In this document: piece by piece, positions 8,443-16,735 of the stretch
How positions within the stretch are numbered: position 1 is the stretch's first letter
How the letters are laid out: each line of letters begins with the position of its first letter
Assembly: GCA_034211175.1 (NCBI GenBank)
Contig: JAXHUH010000099.1
Coordinates: forward strand, 1 to 29,011
Length of the DNA: 29,011 nucleotides
Direction: 5' to 3'
Source of the DNA: JAXHUH01 sp034211175
Lineage (GTDB): Bacteria; Actinomycetota; Acidimicrobiia; Acidimicrobiales; CAIXPF01
Position numbers and translations under genes: made by a program
Notes under the pieces: generated by a model
Seen by the model: the letters and a program-made list of their open reading frames with translations, nothing else
Database searches by the model: none
What the model was told of the DNA's origin: nothing

Positions 8443-9089
8443 GACCCATCCTCGTCGTCGCTGTCGTCGGTGGGGAACCAGCCGGGTGGGACGCTGACGT
8501 CGGGGTCCGCGTTGCCGGCGCTCTTGTGGGCCGCGACCGACTGGCGGGTGACCGCGAGCGTGCCGTGGGACGGGACCTCGGCGTCGCCGACGGCACCGCC
8601 CCGGGTCGGGTTGCGCCCGGCCCGCAGGTCGGCGATCACCGCGTCGAAGTCCTCGTGGCTCAGCCGCATGAAGTAGCGGTAGTTGACCTGCATGCACGGG
8701 GCCTCCGTGCAGGCGGCGATGCACTCGACGTCCTCGAGCGTGAACAGGCCGTCGGAGGTGGTGTTGCCCGGGCGGATGCCCAGGCTCTCCTCGGCGTGGT
8801 GGAGCAGCTCACGGGCGCCGAGGAGCTGGCACGAGATGTTCGTGCAAATGTTCACAAGGTACTGCCCGACAGGCTCGAGCTTGAACATCTCGTAGAAGCT
8901 CGCGGTGCCGAGGACCTCGGCCGGCGTGCAGCCGACCAGCTCGGCGATGTGCTCCATCGCCTCGGGCGAGAGCCAGCCGTCCTGCTCCTGGGCCAGGTGG
9001 CAGAGCGGGATCAGCGCGGAGCGGGCCCGCGGGTAGCGCCCGACGATGTCGTGGGCGATGGCGAGGTTGGCGTCGGTCAGGCGCGCCAT
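8439..9089 (-). CDS. nuoE: NADH-quinone oxidoreductase subunit E ([2Fe-2S] N1a)
   Basis: Thioredoxin-fold 2Fe-2S subunit partnering NuoF. The 216-residue protein has ligands Cys82 and Cys87 (CTNISC) and Cys123 and Cys127 (CIAAC). It starts at ATG 9089, overlapping the nuoD stop by one base; the same frame stays open far upstream but only over nuoD. The 55 or so residues after the conserved domain (from about residue 160) form a polar tail ending in acidic residues (DDSDDEDGS), longer than in many NuoE proteins. Confidence 0.96.
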   Translation of the reverse strand: MARLTDANLAIAHDIVGRYPRARSALIPLCHLAQEQDGWLSPEAMEHIAELVGCTPAEVLGTASFYEMFKLEPVGQYLVNICTNISCQLLGARELLHHAEESLGIRPGNTTSDGLFTLEDVECIAACTEAPCMQVNYRYFMRLSHEDFDAVIADLRAGRNPTRGGAVGDAEVPSHGTLAVTRQSVAAHKSAGNADPDVSVPPGWFPTDDSDDEDGS

Positions 9090-10426
9090 CAGCGGTCGAC
9101 CTCGCCCATGATCGGGTCGACCGAGCTGATGATGGCGACGCCGTCGGCGAGGAGGCCGTCGGCCATCATGTGCGGTAGCGCCTGGAGGTTCACGAAGCTC
9201 GGTCCTCGGATGTGCATCCGGCACGGCCGTGAGGTGCCGTCCGAAACCATGTAGCACCCCAGCTCGCCGCGCGGGGACTCGACCGCCACGTAGACCTCGC
9301 CCTCGGGGACCTTGAACCCCTCGGTGAAGATCTTGAAGTGGTGGATCAACGCCTCCATCGACTCGTCGATGCGGGCGCGGGGCGGCGGGGTGACCTTCTT
9401 GTCCTGGGCACGGTAGTCCCCGGCCGGGAGTCGCTCGAGCACCTGGTAGCAGATCCGGATCGACTCGCGGATCTCGTTCAGGCGGATCGCGTAGCGATCG
9501 AAGCAGTCGCCGTAGCTGCCGACGAGGACGTCGAAGTCGACCTCGTCGTAGAACAGGTACGGCTGGTCGCGGCGCAGGTCCCACTCGTAGCCGGTCGAGC
9601 GCAGGATCGGCCCGGTGATCCCGAGCTCCATGCACTCCTCGACCGAGATGACCCCGACGCCCTGGAGGCGCTCCCGCCAGATGGGCTGGCCGGTGAGGAG
9701 CTCGTCGAACTCCTCGAGGTGGTCGAGCTGGTTCTCGAGCACCCGCAGCGCCGCGTCCCGGAACCCGTCGGGCAGGTCGGCGGCGACACCCCCGGGCCGG
9801 ATGAAGTTGTGGTTCATCCGCAGGCCGGTGACCATCTCCAGCAGGCGCAGCATCTCCTCGCGGTCGCGCCAGCCGAAGATCATGGCCGAGGTCGCGCCGA
9901 GGTCGAGCCCGTTGGTCGCCTGGAACAGCGTGTGGCTCGAGATGCGGTTCAGCTCGCACAGGAGCATGCGGAGCCACGTGGCCCGCTCCGGCACCTCGAT
10001 GTCGAGCAGCTTCTCGGTGGCCAGGGAGAACACCAGCTCGTTGAACAGCGGGCTGGCGTAGTCCATCCGGGTCACGTTGGTCGGGCCCTGGAGGTAGGTC
10101 AGCTCCTCGGCCGTCTTCTCCATGCCCGTGTGGAGGTACCCGACGATGGGCTTGGACCGCAGCACGGTCTCGCCGTCGAGCTCCAACATGAGCCGCAGCA
10201 CGCCGTGGGTCGACGGGTGCTGGGGACCCATGTTCATGATCATGGTCTGGTCGTTGGTCGGTTCGCCCTCGCCGAGCTCCGCGGCGTGGACCTCCGACAT
10301 GCGCAGCACGCCGGCGCCGCTGCGCAGGCGCCCCGCGACCTCGGCGCGCGCCGCCTCGACGTCGTAGCCGTCGTCGGCGTCGTCCGGGGTGGTCGTCGCG
10401 GTCTTCTCGTGGTCGGTCACCGTCAT
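9089..10426 (-). CDS. nuoD: NADH-quinone oxidoreductase subunit D
   Basis: 49-kDa-type subunit that forms the quinone site beside cluster N2, related to NiFe-hydrogenase large subunits. The 445 residues begin with a variable acidic leader of about 58 residues, then the family signature MNMGPQHPSTHGVLRL. Further conserved blocks are GYLHTGMEKTAE, NRISSHTLFQATNGLDLGA and FNELVFSLATEKLL. The start is ATG at 10426 with a near-perfect GGGAGGTGA ribosome binding site six bases upstream. It lies 13 bases after nuoC. Confidence 0.97.
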   Translation of the reverse strand: MTVTDHEKTATTTPDDADDGYDVEAARAEVAGRLRSGAGVLRMSEVHAAELGEGEPTNDQTMIMNMGPQHPSTHGVLRLMLELDGETVLRSKPIVGYLHTGMEKTAEELTYLQGPTNVTRMDYASPLFNELVFSLATEKLLDIEVPERATWLRMLLCELNRISSHTLFQATNGLDLGATSAMIFGWRDREEMLRLLEMVTGLRMNHNFIRPGGVAADLPDGFRDAALRVLENQLDHLEEFDELLTGQPIWRERLQGVGVISVEECMELGITGPILRSTGYEWDLRRDQPYLFYDEVDFDVLVGSYGDCFDRYAIRLNEIRESIRICYQVLERLPAGDYRAQDKKVTPPPRARIDESMEALIHHFKIFTEGFKVPEGEVYVAVESPRGELGCYMVSDGTSRPCRMHIRGPSFVNLQALPHMMADGLLADGVAIISSVDPIMGEVDR

Positions 10427-10439
10427 GTCGTCACCTCCC

Positions 10440-10985
10440 TCAGTTGTGCGCGCCCTTGAACTGCACCGGAATGCGGCCCACGGGGTAGTCCTTGCGAAGC
10501 GGGTGGCCCTCCCACGTCTCCGGCATGAGGATGCGGGTCATGTCGGGGTGGCCGTCGAAGGTGATGCCGAGCATGTCGAACGTCTCGCGCTCGGGGTTCT
10601 CGACGCCGGCGTGGACCGGCCACAGCGAGGGGCAGGTCGGGTCGTCGGCGGGCACCTGGACCCGGACCCTGACCCGGGCGCGTTCGCGGTGGTTGAGCAG
10701 GTTGGCGACGACCTCGAAGCGCTCCGGCGTCACGCCGGCGGGCAGGTGCCGCGGGCGGCCCTCGTGGGTGAGGTAATCGACGCCGCAGACGTCGACGCAC
10801 ATCCGGTAGCCGTCGTCGCGCAGCTGCTCGACGACCTCGAGGTACTGCTCACGGCTGGGGTGGAGCACCCGCTGGCCCCGCGACCAGCTGACGGGGACGC
10901 CGTAGGCCTCCTCGCCGTCGTTGCCGACGCCCTCGGGCGAGGTCGCCGCGTCGAAGTTCTCGGGTTCGGGTGACTCGTCGCTCAC
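10440..10985 (-). CDS. nuoC: NADH-quinone oxidoreductase subunit C
   Basis: 30-kDa-type peripheral-arm subunit, separate from NuoD rather than fused as in E. coli. The 181 residues include FEVVANLLNHRERARVRVRV, PSLWPVHAGVENPERETFDM and the signature GHPDMTRILMPETWEGHPLR. The start is GTG 10985, overlapping the nuoB stop (GTGA); longer readings of this frame run antisense-free but unconserved over nuoB. The first 30 residues are acidic and variable. Confidence 0.95.
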   Translation of the reverse strand: MSDESPEPENFDAATSPEGVGNDGEEAYGVPVSWSRGQRVLHPSREQYLEVVEQLRDDGYRMCVDVCGVDYLTHEGRPRHLPAGVTPERFEVVANLLNHRERARVRVRVQVPADDPTCPSLWPVHAGVENPERETFDMLGITFDGHPDMTRILMPETWEGHPLRKDYPVGRIPVQFKGAHN

Positions 10986-11578
10986 TTGGTCGACCCGGTG
11001 ATCAGAGGAGCGCGCTGGCCGTCCTTCTGCTCGGCGTAGATGCCGATGCCCCGGCTCGGCGTGCGCCGACGGAGCAGCTCCTCGTCCTGGATGACGGCGT
11101 GGAGCGTGAGGATCGAGTGCATGAGCGTCTCCGGGCCGGGCGGGCAACCGGGAGCGTAGACGTCGACGGGCACGACCTGGTCCACACCCTGCACGATGGC
11201 GTAGTTGTTGAACATCCCACCCGTCGAGGCGCAGACGCCCATGGAGATCACCCACTTGGGCTCCACCATCTGGTCGTAGATCTGGCGCAGGACCGGGGCC
11301 ATCTTCTGGGAGACGCGGCCGGCCACGATCATGAGATCGGCCTGGCGGGGGGAGGCTCTGAACACCTCCATGCCCCAGCGGGCCAGGTCGTAGTGGGCGC
11401 CGCCGGCCGCCATCATCTCGAGCGCGCAGCAGGCCAGGCCGAAGGTGGCGGGCCACATGCTTCGGGTGCGGCTCCACTGGATGAGGTCCTCGAGCCGCCC
11501 GGTCAGGACGTTGTGCTCGAGGCCCTCGACGCCGGACGAGAGGAGGGTCTTGGGGGACTCGAAGCGTTCGGGTTGCAT
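10982..11578 (-). CDS. nuoB: NADH-quinone oxidoreductase subunit B ([4Fe-4S] N2)
   Basis: Carries cluster N2, the last electron carrier before quinone. The 198 residues contain the tandem cysteines Cys50-Cys51 (GLACCALEM), Cys116 (GVCASTGG) and Cys145 (YAPGCPPGPE). It starts at ATG 11578 with GAGG five bases upstream. That site partly overlaps a small hairpin (see 11585 to 11601). The 109-base gap to nuoA is the widest inside the nuo genes. Confidence 0.97.
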   Translation of the reverse strand: MQPERFESPKTLLSSGVEGLEHNVLTGRLEDLIQWSRTRSMWPATFGLACCALEMMAAGGAHYDLARWGMEVFRASPRQADLMIVAGRVSQKMAPVLRQIYDQMVEPKWVISMGVCASTGGMFNNYAIVQGVDQVVPVDVYAPGCPPGPETLMHSILTLHAVIQDEELLRRRTPSRGIGIYAEQKDGQRAPLITGSTK

Positions 11579-11584
11579 GCTGCC

Positions 11585-11601
11585 TCGATCTGGTGGATCG
11601 A
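11585..11601 (-). promoter_or_regulatory. Hairpin abutting the nuoB ribosome binding site
   Basis: On the transcribed strand, TCGATC and GATCGA form a perfect 6-bp stem around a 5-base loop (CACCA). The 3' arm shares its last two bases with the GAGG Shine-Dalgarno sequence of nuoB, so folding could hide the ribosome site. It lies in the 109-base nuoA-nuoB spacer. The pairing is visible in the sequence; a regulatory role is inference. Confidence 0.3.
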
Positions 11602-11687
11602 ACTGCGGTCTCGGGTCGGGTTGCTCTGGCTCGGCGTCGGCCGTCGGGGCGGTCGGGGACCATGCCCGCGCCGCTCACCCGCGGTGC

Positions 11688-12182
11688 TCAGCGCGAACCT
11701 GCACCCACCTTCGGCCGCTCCGGTGTGTAGTCGGCGTCGGGGCCCGTCCCCACCCGACGTACGGTCGTGCGCGCCGTGCGCTCGCCGCTCACCATCTCCG
11801 CTCGCACCCTCCGCTGCAGGTGCTTGACCGGACCCCAGTCGATGGCCCCCTTGGACAACAGGTACAGGAAGGACTCGAACACGCTCGCCGCGAAGATGGC
11901 GATCGCGATCAGCCCGAACAGACCGATCTCCTCGTGCACCATGGCGAAGGGGTAGAGGAAGATGATCTCGATGTCGAAGATGATGAACACCATCGCCACC
12001 AGGTAGAACCGCACCGGGAAGCGCTCCGGTGGCTGGCGGCCCGGCACGATGCCGGACTCGTAGGCCTGGCGCTTCGGTCGGGTGGTGTGCCTGGGCGCCA
12101 GCAGCTTCGCGGTGACGAAGCTGCCGGCGGCGAACACGACGCTCAGCAGCAGGATGCCGAGGATCGGGAGGTAGGCGCCCAT
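11688..12182 (-). CDS. nuoA: NADH-quinone oxidoreductase subunit A
   Basis: Three-helix membrane subunit flanking NuoH. The 164 residues include YESGIVPGRQPPERFPVRFYLVAM and FIIFDIEIIFLYPFA, both diagnostic. The C-terminal tail after the third helix is about 40 residues longer than in short NuoA proteins and is basic. The ATG at 12182 lies 9 bases after the stop of the preceding gene, so nuoA appears to be in the same transcription unit as the cytochrome genes. The ribosome site is weak. Confidence 0.96.
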   Translation of the reverse strand: MGAYLPILGILLLSVVFAAGSFVTAKLLAPRHTTRPKRQAYESGIVPGRQPPERFPVRFYLVAMVFIIFDIEIIFLYPFAMVHEEIGLFGLIAIAIFAASVFESFLYLLSKGAIDWGPVKHLQRRVRAEMVSGERTARTTVRRVGTGPDADYTPERPKVGAGSR

Positions 12183-12191
12183 CTTCGTGGC

Positions 12192-13061
12192 TCAGCCCTT
12201 CACGGAGGACGCGAAGTCCTCGCGGATCTTCTTCTCTCGCAGGTCGCGTGAGTGGAGCGACCAGGCGAAGACGATGAACAGGATCAACGAGCCGATCGTA
12301 ACGAGGGCCGGCGGCAGCCGCAGGCTCCCGAGGTCACGAACCATGATCACGCTCAGGACGGGCTGGTTCTCGTCCGGCTCCGGCGGCGGCGGGGCCTGGC
12401 CGGGCAGGGTGATCAGCGACTCGGGCGTCGCCGCCCGGACCTGGATGATCGCGTAGTGGGTCGGGTGCGTCGGCTCGGCGAAGATCGAGTAGAGGCGGTT
12501 GGCGACCCGCTCGACCATGGAGTCGTCGACCCGCTGCTGCTTGCCGCCGATCTCGAACGCCTCGAGCGGGACGTACTCGCCGGTCCCGCCGAACTCGGCG
12601 AGGTCGCCGGTCAGGAAGGCGTCGACGGTGGCCTGCGCCTCACCACGGGCGGGATCGGACGCCGGCAGGCAGGTCCATCCGTGGAGGTCGACCGAGGTCT
12701 CACCGCCCTCGCAGGCGGTGCCGTCCTCGACCGCGTCGCCGGCCTCGGCGAGGTCCCTGACCTCCTCGGTCTGGGCCCGGGTGAGGTCACCGCGGTTGTA
12801 CTCGACCACCTGCCACGTCGGGCTCTCGCCGACCAGGCCGATGCCGTAGATCCACCAGACGATGCCCATGATGAACATCCAGCCGAAGAACCCGGCCAGG
12901 GCCAGCATCATGCCCGTGCGGGGCCCGCTGTTCGTCGCCAGGAGGAGGTACACGGACCCCATCAGGACGACGACGATGATGGCGACGGCGGTGACGCCGC
13001 GCATGAACGGGTCCCAGCTGAGCCCGTCGATCGTCACGAAGGCTGCCAGCGAGGCAGTCAT
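12192..13061 (-). CDS. Membrane protein of unknown function in the cytochrome/complex I operon
   Basis: I do not recognise this family. The 289 residues have two N-terminal membrane helices (about residues 21 to 43 and 50 to 75, the second very rich in Trp/Met/Ile), a domain of roughly 150 residues with two cysteines (CEGG and WTCLP, possibly a disulfide), a Pro-rich linker (PPPPEPDENQP) and one C-terminal helix (about 250 to 270) followed by a charged tail. The ATG at 13061 is preferred because GAGGAG lies five bases upstream; a GTG one codon earlier is possible. It overlaps the cytochrome c gene by one base (TGATG) and ends 9 bases before nuoA, so an accessory or assembly role for one of the two complexes is a reasonable guess only. 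Confidence 0.85.
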   Translation of the reverse strand: MTASLAAFVTIDGLSWDPFMRGVTAVAIIVVVLMGSVYLLLATNSGPRTGMMLALAGFFGWMFIMGIVWWIYGIGLVGESPTWQVVEYNRGDLTRAQTEEVRDLAEAGDAVEDGTACEGGETSVDLHGWTCLPASDPARGEAQATVDAFLTGDLAEFGGTGEYVPLEAFEIGGKQQRVDDSMVERVANRLYSIFAEPTHPTHYAIIQVRAATPESLITLPGQAPPPPEPDENQPVLSVIMVRDLGSLRLPPALVTIGSLILFIVFAWSLHSRDLREKKIREDFASSVKG

Positions 13062-14191
13062 CACTGCTCCTCCTCGACGAGCGCGGGCTCGGCTTCGTTC
13101 TCGTCGCCACCCGCAGCGTCACCGGCGTTGGCGCCGGCGTCCTCGGCCGCCTCGGCGCCCTCGGGCGTGCGGGGCGTGTAGACCTGGGTTCCGTCGAGCG
13201 ACGACTCGTACTCGACGACCGCGGCGATCTGCTCGGGCGTGTACATCTGCCCGAACCCGGGCATCTGGCCGCCGCCGTCGCCCTTGCCCTGCAGGCCGTA
13301 CAGTTCGCCCTCGGCCGTGCCGACGGAGATGAACTCCTCGTACTGGGCGGCGCTGGCGAACGCATCGGCCGACCCGATGAGCGACGGGCCGAAGGCCCCG
13401 GAGCCGGTCGCCTCGGCACGGCCGTACGACCAGCCCGGCGTGTGGCAACGGGCGCAGGCGTAGGAGCCGCCCGCGGTCTCCAGGTTGAACAGGGCCTCGC
13501 CGACGCTGTCGGCCCGACCGCTGTCGAGCATCTCCTGGACGCCCGCCTCGACCTGGTCCTTCGCCTCGTCCGGCGTGATCTGGATCGATTCGAGGTAGTC
13601 GATGATGTTGTCGACCTGCTGGGAAGTCATGGCACCACCGCCGACCGTGCTCCACGCCTGCATCGGGCCGATGCGGCCGTGATCGAGCACCCACTGGACC
13701 TCTTCGCGCTCGTAGCGCAGGAGGACGTTGTTGAGCGCCGGCGCGGTGTACTCGACCTCGGCGATGAACTCGCTGGTCTCGGGGTCGGTGAGGATGAAGC
13801 TGGTCACACCGCCGACGGCGCCGAGGCCGTGGCAGCTCGAGCAGTTCTCCTCGAAGAGCCCCTCGCCCCGGGAGGCGAACGTCTCACCGAAGTTCTCGAC
13901 GGCGCCGCTCTGACGGCCCGGCTCGGCCAGCCAGTACAGCGGCAGGCCGACGGCCACGATCGCGAGCAGCACGAGTGCGCTGGAGAGGAAGCGGTCGAGA
14001 CGGGGACCCTCGAGGTCGTCGTCGTCGTAGTACGGCTTCTTGTTCGGCGCGAGCTCGAGCTCGTTGCCGAGCTCGGCCTTGGCCGACCGCATGTTCGACC
14101 AGATGTAGGCGATGAACGCGACGACCAGCAGCCACGCCAGGACGATGCCGATGTTGCGCTGGGTGCTCGCGAGGAGCAGGGCATCGCCCAT
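13061..14191 (-). CDS. Membrane-anchored diheme cytochrome c of the bc/b6c complex
   Basis: Accepts electrons from the Rieske protein. The 376 residues hold an N-terminal helix (about 14 to 32), a charged linker, a second helix (about 68 to 88), then two cytochrome c domains. Heme motifs are CSSCH (117 to 121) and CARCH (246 to 250). Likely axial methionines are in GPMQAW and in the GQMPGFGQM stretch. The last 35 residues are Ala/Glu-rich and disordered. ATG 14191 overlaps the Rieske stop by one base (TGATG). A diheme c subunit replacing cytochrome c1 is typical of actinobacterial complexes, where it is called QcrC; the two N-terminal helices here differ from that layout. Confidence 0.93.
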   Translation of the reverse strand: MGDALLLASTQRNIGIVLAWLLVVAFIAYIWSNMRSAKAELGNELELAPNKKPYYDDDDLEGPRLDRFLSSALVLLAIVAVGLPLYWLAEPGRQSGAVENFGETFASRGEGLFEENCSSCHGLGAVGGVTSFILTDPETSEFIAEVEYTAPALNNVLLRYEREEVQWVLDHGRIGPMQAWSTVGGGAMTSQQVDNIIDYLESIQITPDEAKDQVEAGVQEMLDSGRADSVGEALFNLETAGGSYACARCHTPGWSYGRAEATGSGAFGPSLIGSADAFASAAQYEEFISVGTAEGELYGLQGKGDGGGQMPGFGQMYTPEQIAAVVEYESSLDGTQVYTPRTPEGAEAAEDAGANAGDAAGGDENEAEPALVEEEQ

Positions 14192-15063
14192 CAGTGACCA
14201 CCCTCGGCGGCGCCGATGCAGTTCGGGCCCTCGGCCTCCTGGCCGGTGGTGTTCGTGCCGATCGGCGGGCCCTGGATGATCGTGCCGGTGTCGACGATGA
14301 AGTTGCCGCCGCCGTCCACGGACATGGCGAAGCGATCCATGCCGCGGGGGGCCGGGCCGCCCTTCTTCTCACCGACCTGGTTGTACTGCGAGCCGTGGCA
14401 CGGGCACTCGAACCACTGCGAGGTCACGCACTCGGGCACGCGGCAGCCGAGGTGGGGGCAGGTCTGCCACAGGGCGATCAGCCCGGCCTGCATGCCGTTG
14501 AGCTCGGACGGGGAGTACACGTTCTCGGCCGCGGACACCGCGTCCGCCGGGTACTCGGTCACCCACATCCGGCCCTCGGGGACGTAGAGGAAGCCGTTGT
14601 TGGCCCGGACCTCGTCGATGACGTCGGTGACGACACCCACGTTGATGGCCGAACCGAAGCCGCCGCTCGACGACGGCCACAGGAAGGCGACCACCGCCGC
14701 GCCGAACCCGGAGAGGCCGAAGGCGAAGAAGCCGACGATCGACCGGTTGAGGAACTGGCGCCGGGTGACGCCGACCGTCTCCGGGTCCGGCGGTACGTAC
14801 ACCGCCGGCGGGGCCGAGTCGATCGGCACGATGTCGGAGCCTGCACGAGCCAACGCGACCGAGCGCTCGTAGTCCTTGCCGCGCAGCTGGACCGATGTCT
14901 CGTCCTCGCCGAGGTCGGCGCCACGGTCCCGGCGCAACGTCTCCCGCGACAGCCCACCGGTGGCGCGCGACGTGTCGCGGCGACGGGCCGAGGCGAACAG
15001 GACGATGGCGGCGAGGACGACCAGCGCCGGTATGGCGATCAGGAGCACGGTGGAGGTGTCCAC
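14191..15063 (-). CDS. Rieske [2Fe-2S] protein of the bc/b6c complex
   Basis: High-potential iron-sulfur subunit that takes the first electron from quinol. The 290 residues have the cluster motifs C202-x-H204-x2-C207 (CPHLGC) and C220-P-C222-H223 (CPCHG), including both disulfide cysteines. There are two hydrophobic segments: residues 4 to 24, and 108 to 130 preceded by TRRQFLNRS, a Tat-like twin arginine. That arrangement fits a multi-helix actinobacterial-type Rieske protein with a Tat-inserted final helix. The start is GTG 15063 with GAGGAAG upstream. Confidence 0.95.
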   Translation of the reverse strand: MDTSTVLLIAIPALVVLAAIVLFASARRRDTSRATGGLSRETLRRDRGADLGEDETSVQLRGKDYERSVALARAGSDIVPIDSAPPAVYVPPDPETVGVTRRQFLNRSIVGFFAFGLSGFGAAVVAFLWPSSSGGFGSAINVGVVTDVIDEVRANNGFLYVPEGRMWVTEYPADAVSAAENVYSPSELNGMQAGLIALWQTCPHLGCRVPECVTSQWFECPCHGSQYNQVGEKKGGPAPRGMDRFAMSVDGGGNFIVDTGTIIQGPPIGTNTTGQEAEGPNCIGAAEGGH

Positions 15064-15111
15064 GACGCTTCCTCTTCTCGTTTCACTCGTGGTCGGTGGT
15101 CGGTGTGAGGG

Positions 15112-15903
15112 TCAGAGCTCGAAGAACAGCCCGTCGGTCCAGGGGAAGACGAAGTTGAACCCCGGCCCCCGGAAGAACGAACCGATGATGACGAGCACGG
15201 CCCAGGCCATGAGGTGCACCGTCATCAGCGAGACGGCGAACTTGCGGTCCTCGGGCTTGTTCGACGGGTTGCGGTCGATGTAGGGCGCGAGGATCAGGAG
15301 GATCAGCCCCATGCCGGGGATGGTCACACCGGCCACCATGGGGTGGAACATGGTCAGGAGCTCCTGCAGGCCCAGGAAGTACCACGGCGCCTTCGACGGG
15401 TTCGGCGTCTGGTTGAGGTTGGCCAGCGTGAGGAGCGGGGCGTTCACGAAGATCGAGAACACGAACGTGAAGGCCGTCACCGACAGGGCGGCGACGAACT
15501 CGGCGATCAGCAGGTGCGGCCAGGTGTGGACCTTGTCGACCGGCGTCGCCTTGACGTCCTGGATCGAGCCGGACTTCACGACCGTCAGCAGTCGCTGGGT
15601 GTGACCGCCCGGGCCGCTGGCGACGGGCCGGCTCACCGCGGGCGGGGCCATGGTCGCCGTGGCCGCGCCGGCGTTCTGCTCGGCGCTGCGCGTGCGGTCG
15701 AGGAGGTGGGAGGGGATGCGATCGCCGTCGCCGGCGTCGCCGCCCCCGGTGGGCGCGGCCGCGGCGGGCGGGGGCGCGCCCTCTCCACCACCGCCGGAGC
15801 CACCACCGGCCGCGGCGGCGGGCGCGTCTGAGCCCTTGTTCGCCTCGGCCTTGCGGCGGGCCTCCTCCGCCCGCTTGCGGAGGTGCTCGGGGATCTCCGT
15901 CAT
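15112..15903 (-). CDS. Cytochrome b, C-terminal half (subunit IV-like), with long disordered N-terminus
   Basis: Second half of the split quinol-oxidising cytochrome b. The 263 residues start with an Ala/Gly/Pro-rich extension of about 100 residues, then three membrane helices (about 131 to 155, 188 to 208, 223 to 243). The quinol-site PEWY motif reads APWY (172 to 175, in PNPSKAPWYFLGLQELL), lacking the usual glutamate. The extension contains two copies of a short motif: MTEIPEHLRKR at the start and RIPSHLLDRTR at 62 to 72. A matching motif opens the divergent cytochrome c at 18250. Start is ATG 15903 with GAGG eight bases upstream. It lies 49 bases after the cytochrome b N-terminal half. 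Confidence 0.92.
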   Translation of the reverse strand: MTEIPEHLRKRAEEARRKAEANKGSDAPAAAAGGGSGGGGEGAPPPAAAAPTGGGDAGDGDRIPSHLLDRTRSAEQNAGAATATMAPPAVSRPVASGPGGHTQRLLTVVKSGSIQDVKATPVDKVHTWPHLLIAEFVAALSVTAFTFVFSIFVNAPLLTLANLNQTPNPSKAPWYFLGLQELLTMFHPMVAGVTIPGMGLILLILAPYIDRNPSNKPEDRKFAVSLMTVHLMAWAVLVIIGSFFRGPGFNFVFPWTDGLFFEL

Positions 15904-15952
15904 CGATCCGTCCTCATCATGTTCGATCTGGCCCTCGTCACGGCGCGCACCC

Positions 15953-16735
15953 CTACAGCGGCCCGCTGATGCCGCCGTCCTTCCGGACTCGCCAGAAGTG
16001 GATCGCCATGAAGATGACGATGACGAAGGGCAACATCAACACGTGGAGGACATACCATCGCAGCAGGGTGTCGGCACCGATCTCCGCGCCACCGAGCAGC
16101 ACGAATCGGACCTGGTTCCCGAAGACGGGCGTGTAGCCCATCATGTTCGTTCCCACGGTCACCGCCCAGAGGGCCAGCTGGTCCCAGGGCAGCAGGTAGC
16201 CGGTGAACGACAGCAGCAGGGTCAGCGTCAGCAGGACGACGCCGATCACCCAGTTGAACTCCCGCGGCGGCTTGTACGCGCCGTGGTAGAAGACCCGGGC
16301 CATGTGCAGGAACACGGACAGCACCATCAGGTGCGCCGCCCATCGGTGCATGTTCCGCACCAGCAGCCCGAACGTCACCGACGTCTGCAGGGCGTAGATG
16401 TCGTCCCACGCCTGCGTGGCCGTCGGCCGGTAGAAGAACATCAGGAAGATGCCGGTGACCGTCAGCAGGATGAAGAGGAAGAAGCTGAGGCCGCCGAGGC
16501 ACAGGGTGTACGAGACCTTGACCGCGTGCCGCTTCACCTTCACCGGGTGAAGGTGGTACAGCACGCTGTTCATGATCACGTAGGAGCGGTTCCGGGGGCT
16601 GTCGGTGTAGCCCTTCCGGAACACCGACCCGGGCCGGAAGATCGAGTTCCACGCCTGGCTGCCCTGGGTCCGATCCGCGAGATCGCCCAGCTTCTCCTTG
16701 ACCTGCTCGGTACGGCTCGGCGCCGTCTTCGCCAC
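15953..16735 (-). CDS. Cytochrome b, N-terminal half (b6-type, two b hemes)
   Basis: Core membrane subunit of the quinol:cytochrome c oxidoreductase. The 260 residues contain four helices. Heme b ligands are His130 and His144 (helix B) and His231 and His246 (helix D). The 15-residue spacing in helix D is the b6 spacing, not the 14 of bc1. Cys79 in YTLCLGG matches the cysteine that covalently holds the extra heme (c-n, also called c-i) in b6f and Bacillus b6c complexes. The start is GTG 16735 with GAGGAG six bases upstream; a longer overlapping frame (15900 to 16754) is a shadow. Splitting from the subunit IV-like half is also b6f-like. Confidence 0.95.
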   Translation of the reverse strand: MAKTAPSRTEQVKEKLGDLADRTQGSQAWNSIFRPGSVFRKGYTDSPRNRSYVIMNSVLYHLHPVKVKRHAVKVSYTLCLGGLSFFLFILLTVTGIFLMFFYRPTATQAWDDIYALQTSVTFGLLVRNMHRWAAHLMVLSVFLHMARVFYHGAYKPPREFNWVIGVVLLTLTLLLSFTGYLLPWDQLALWAVTVGTNMMGYTPVFGNQVRFVLLGGAEIGADTLLRWYVLHVLMLPFVIVIFMAIHFWRVRKDGGISGPL

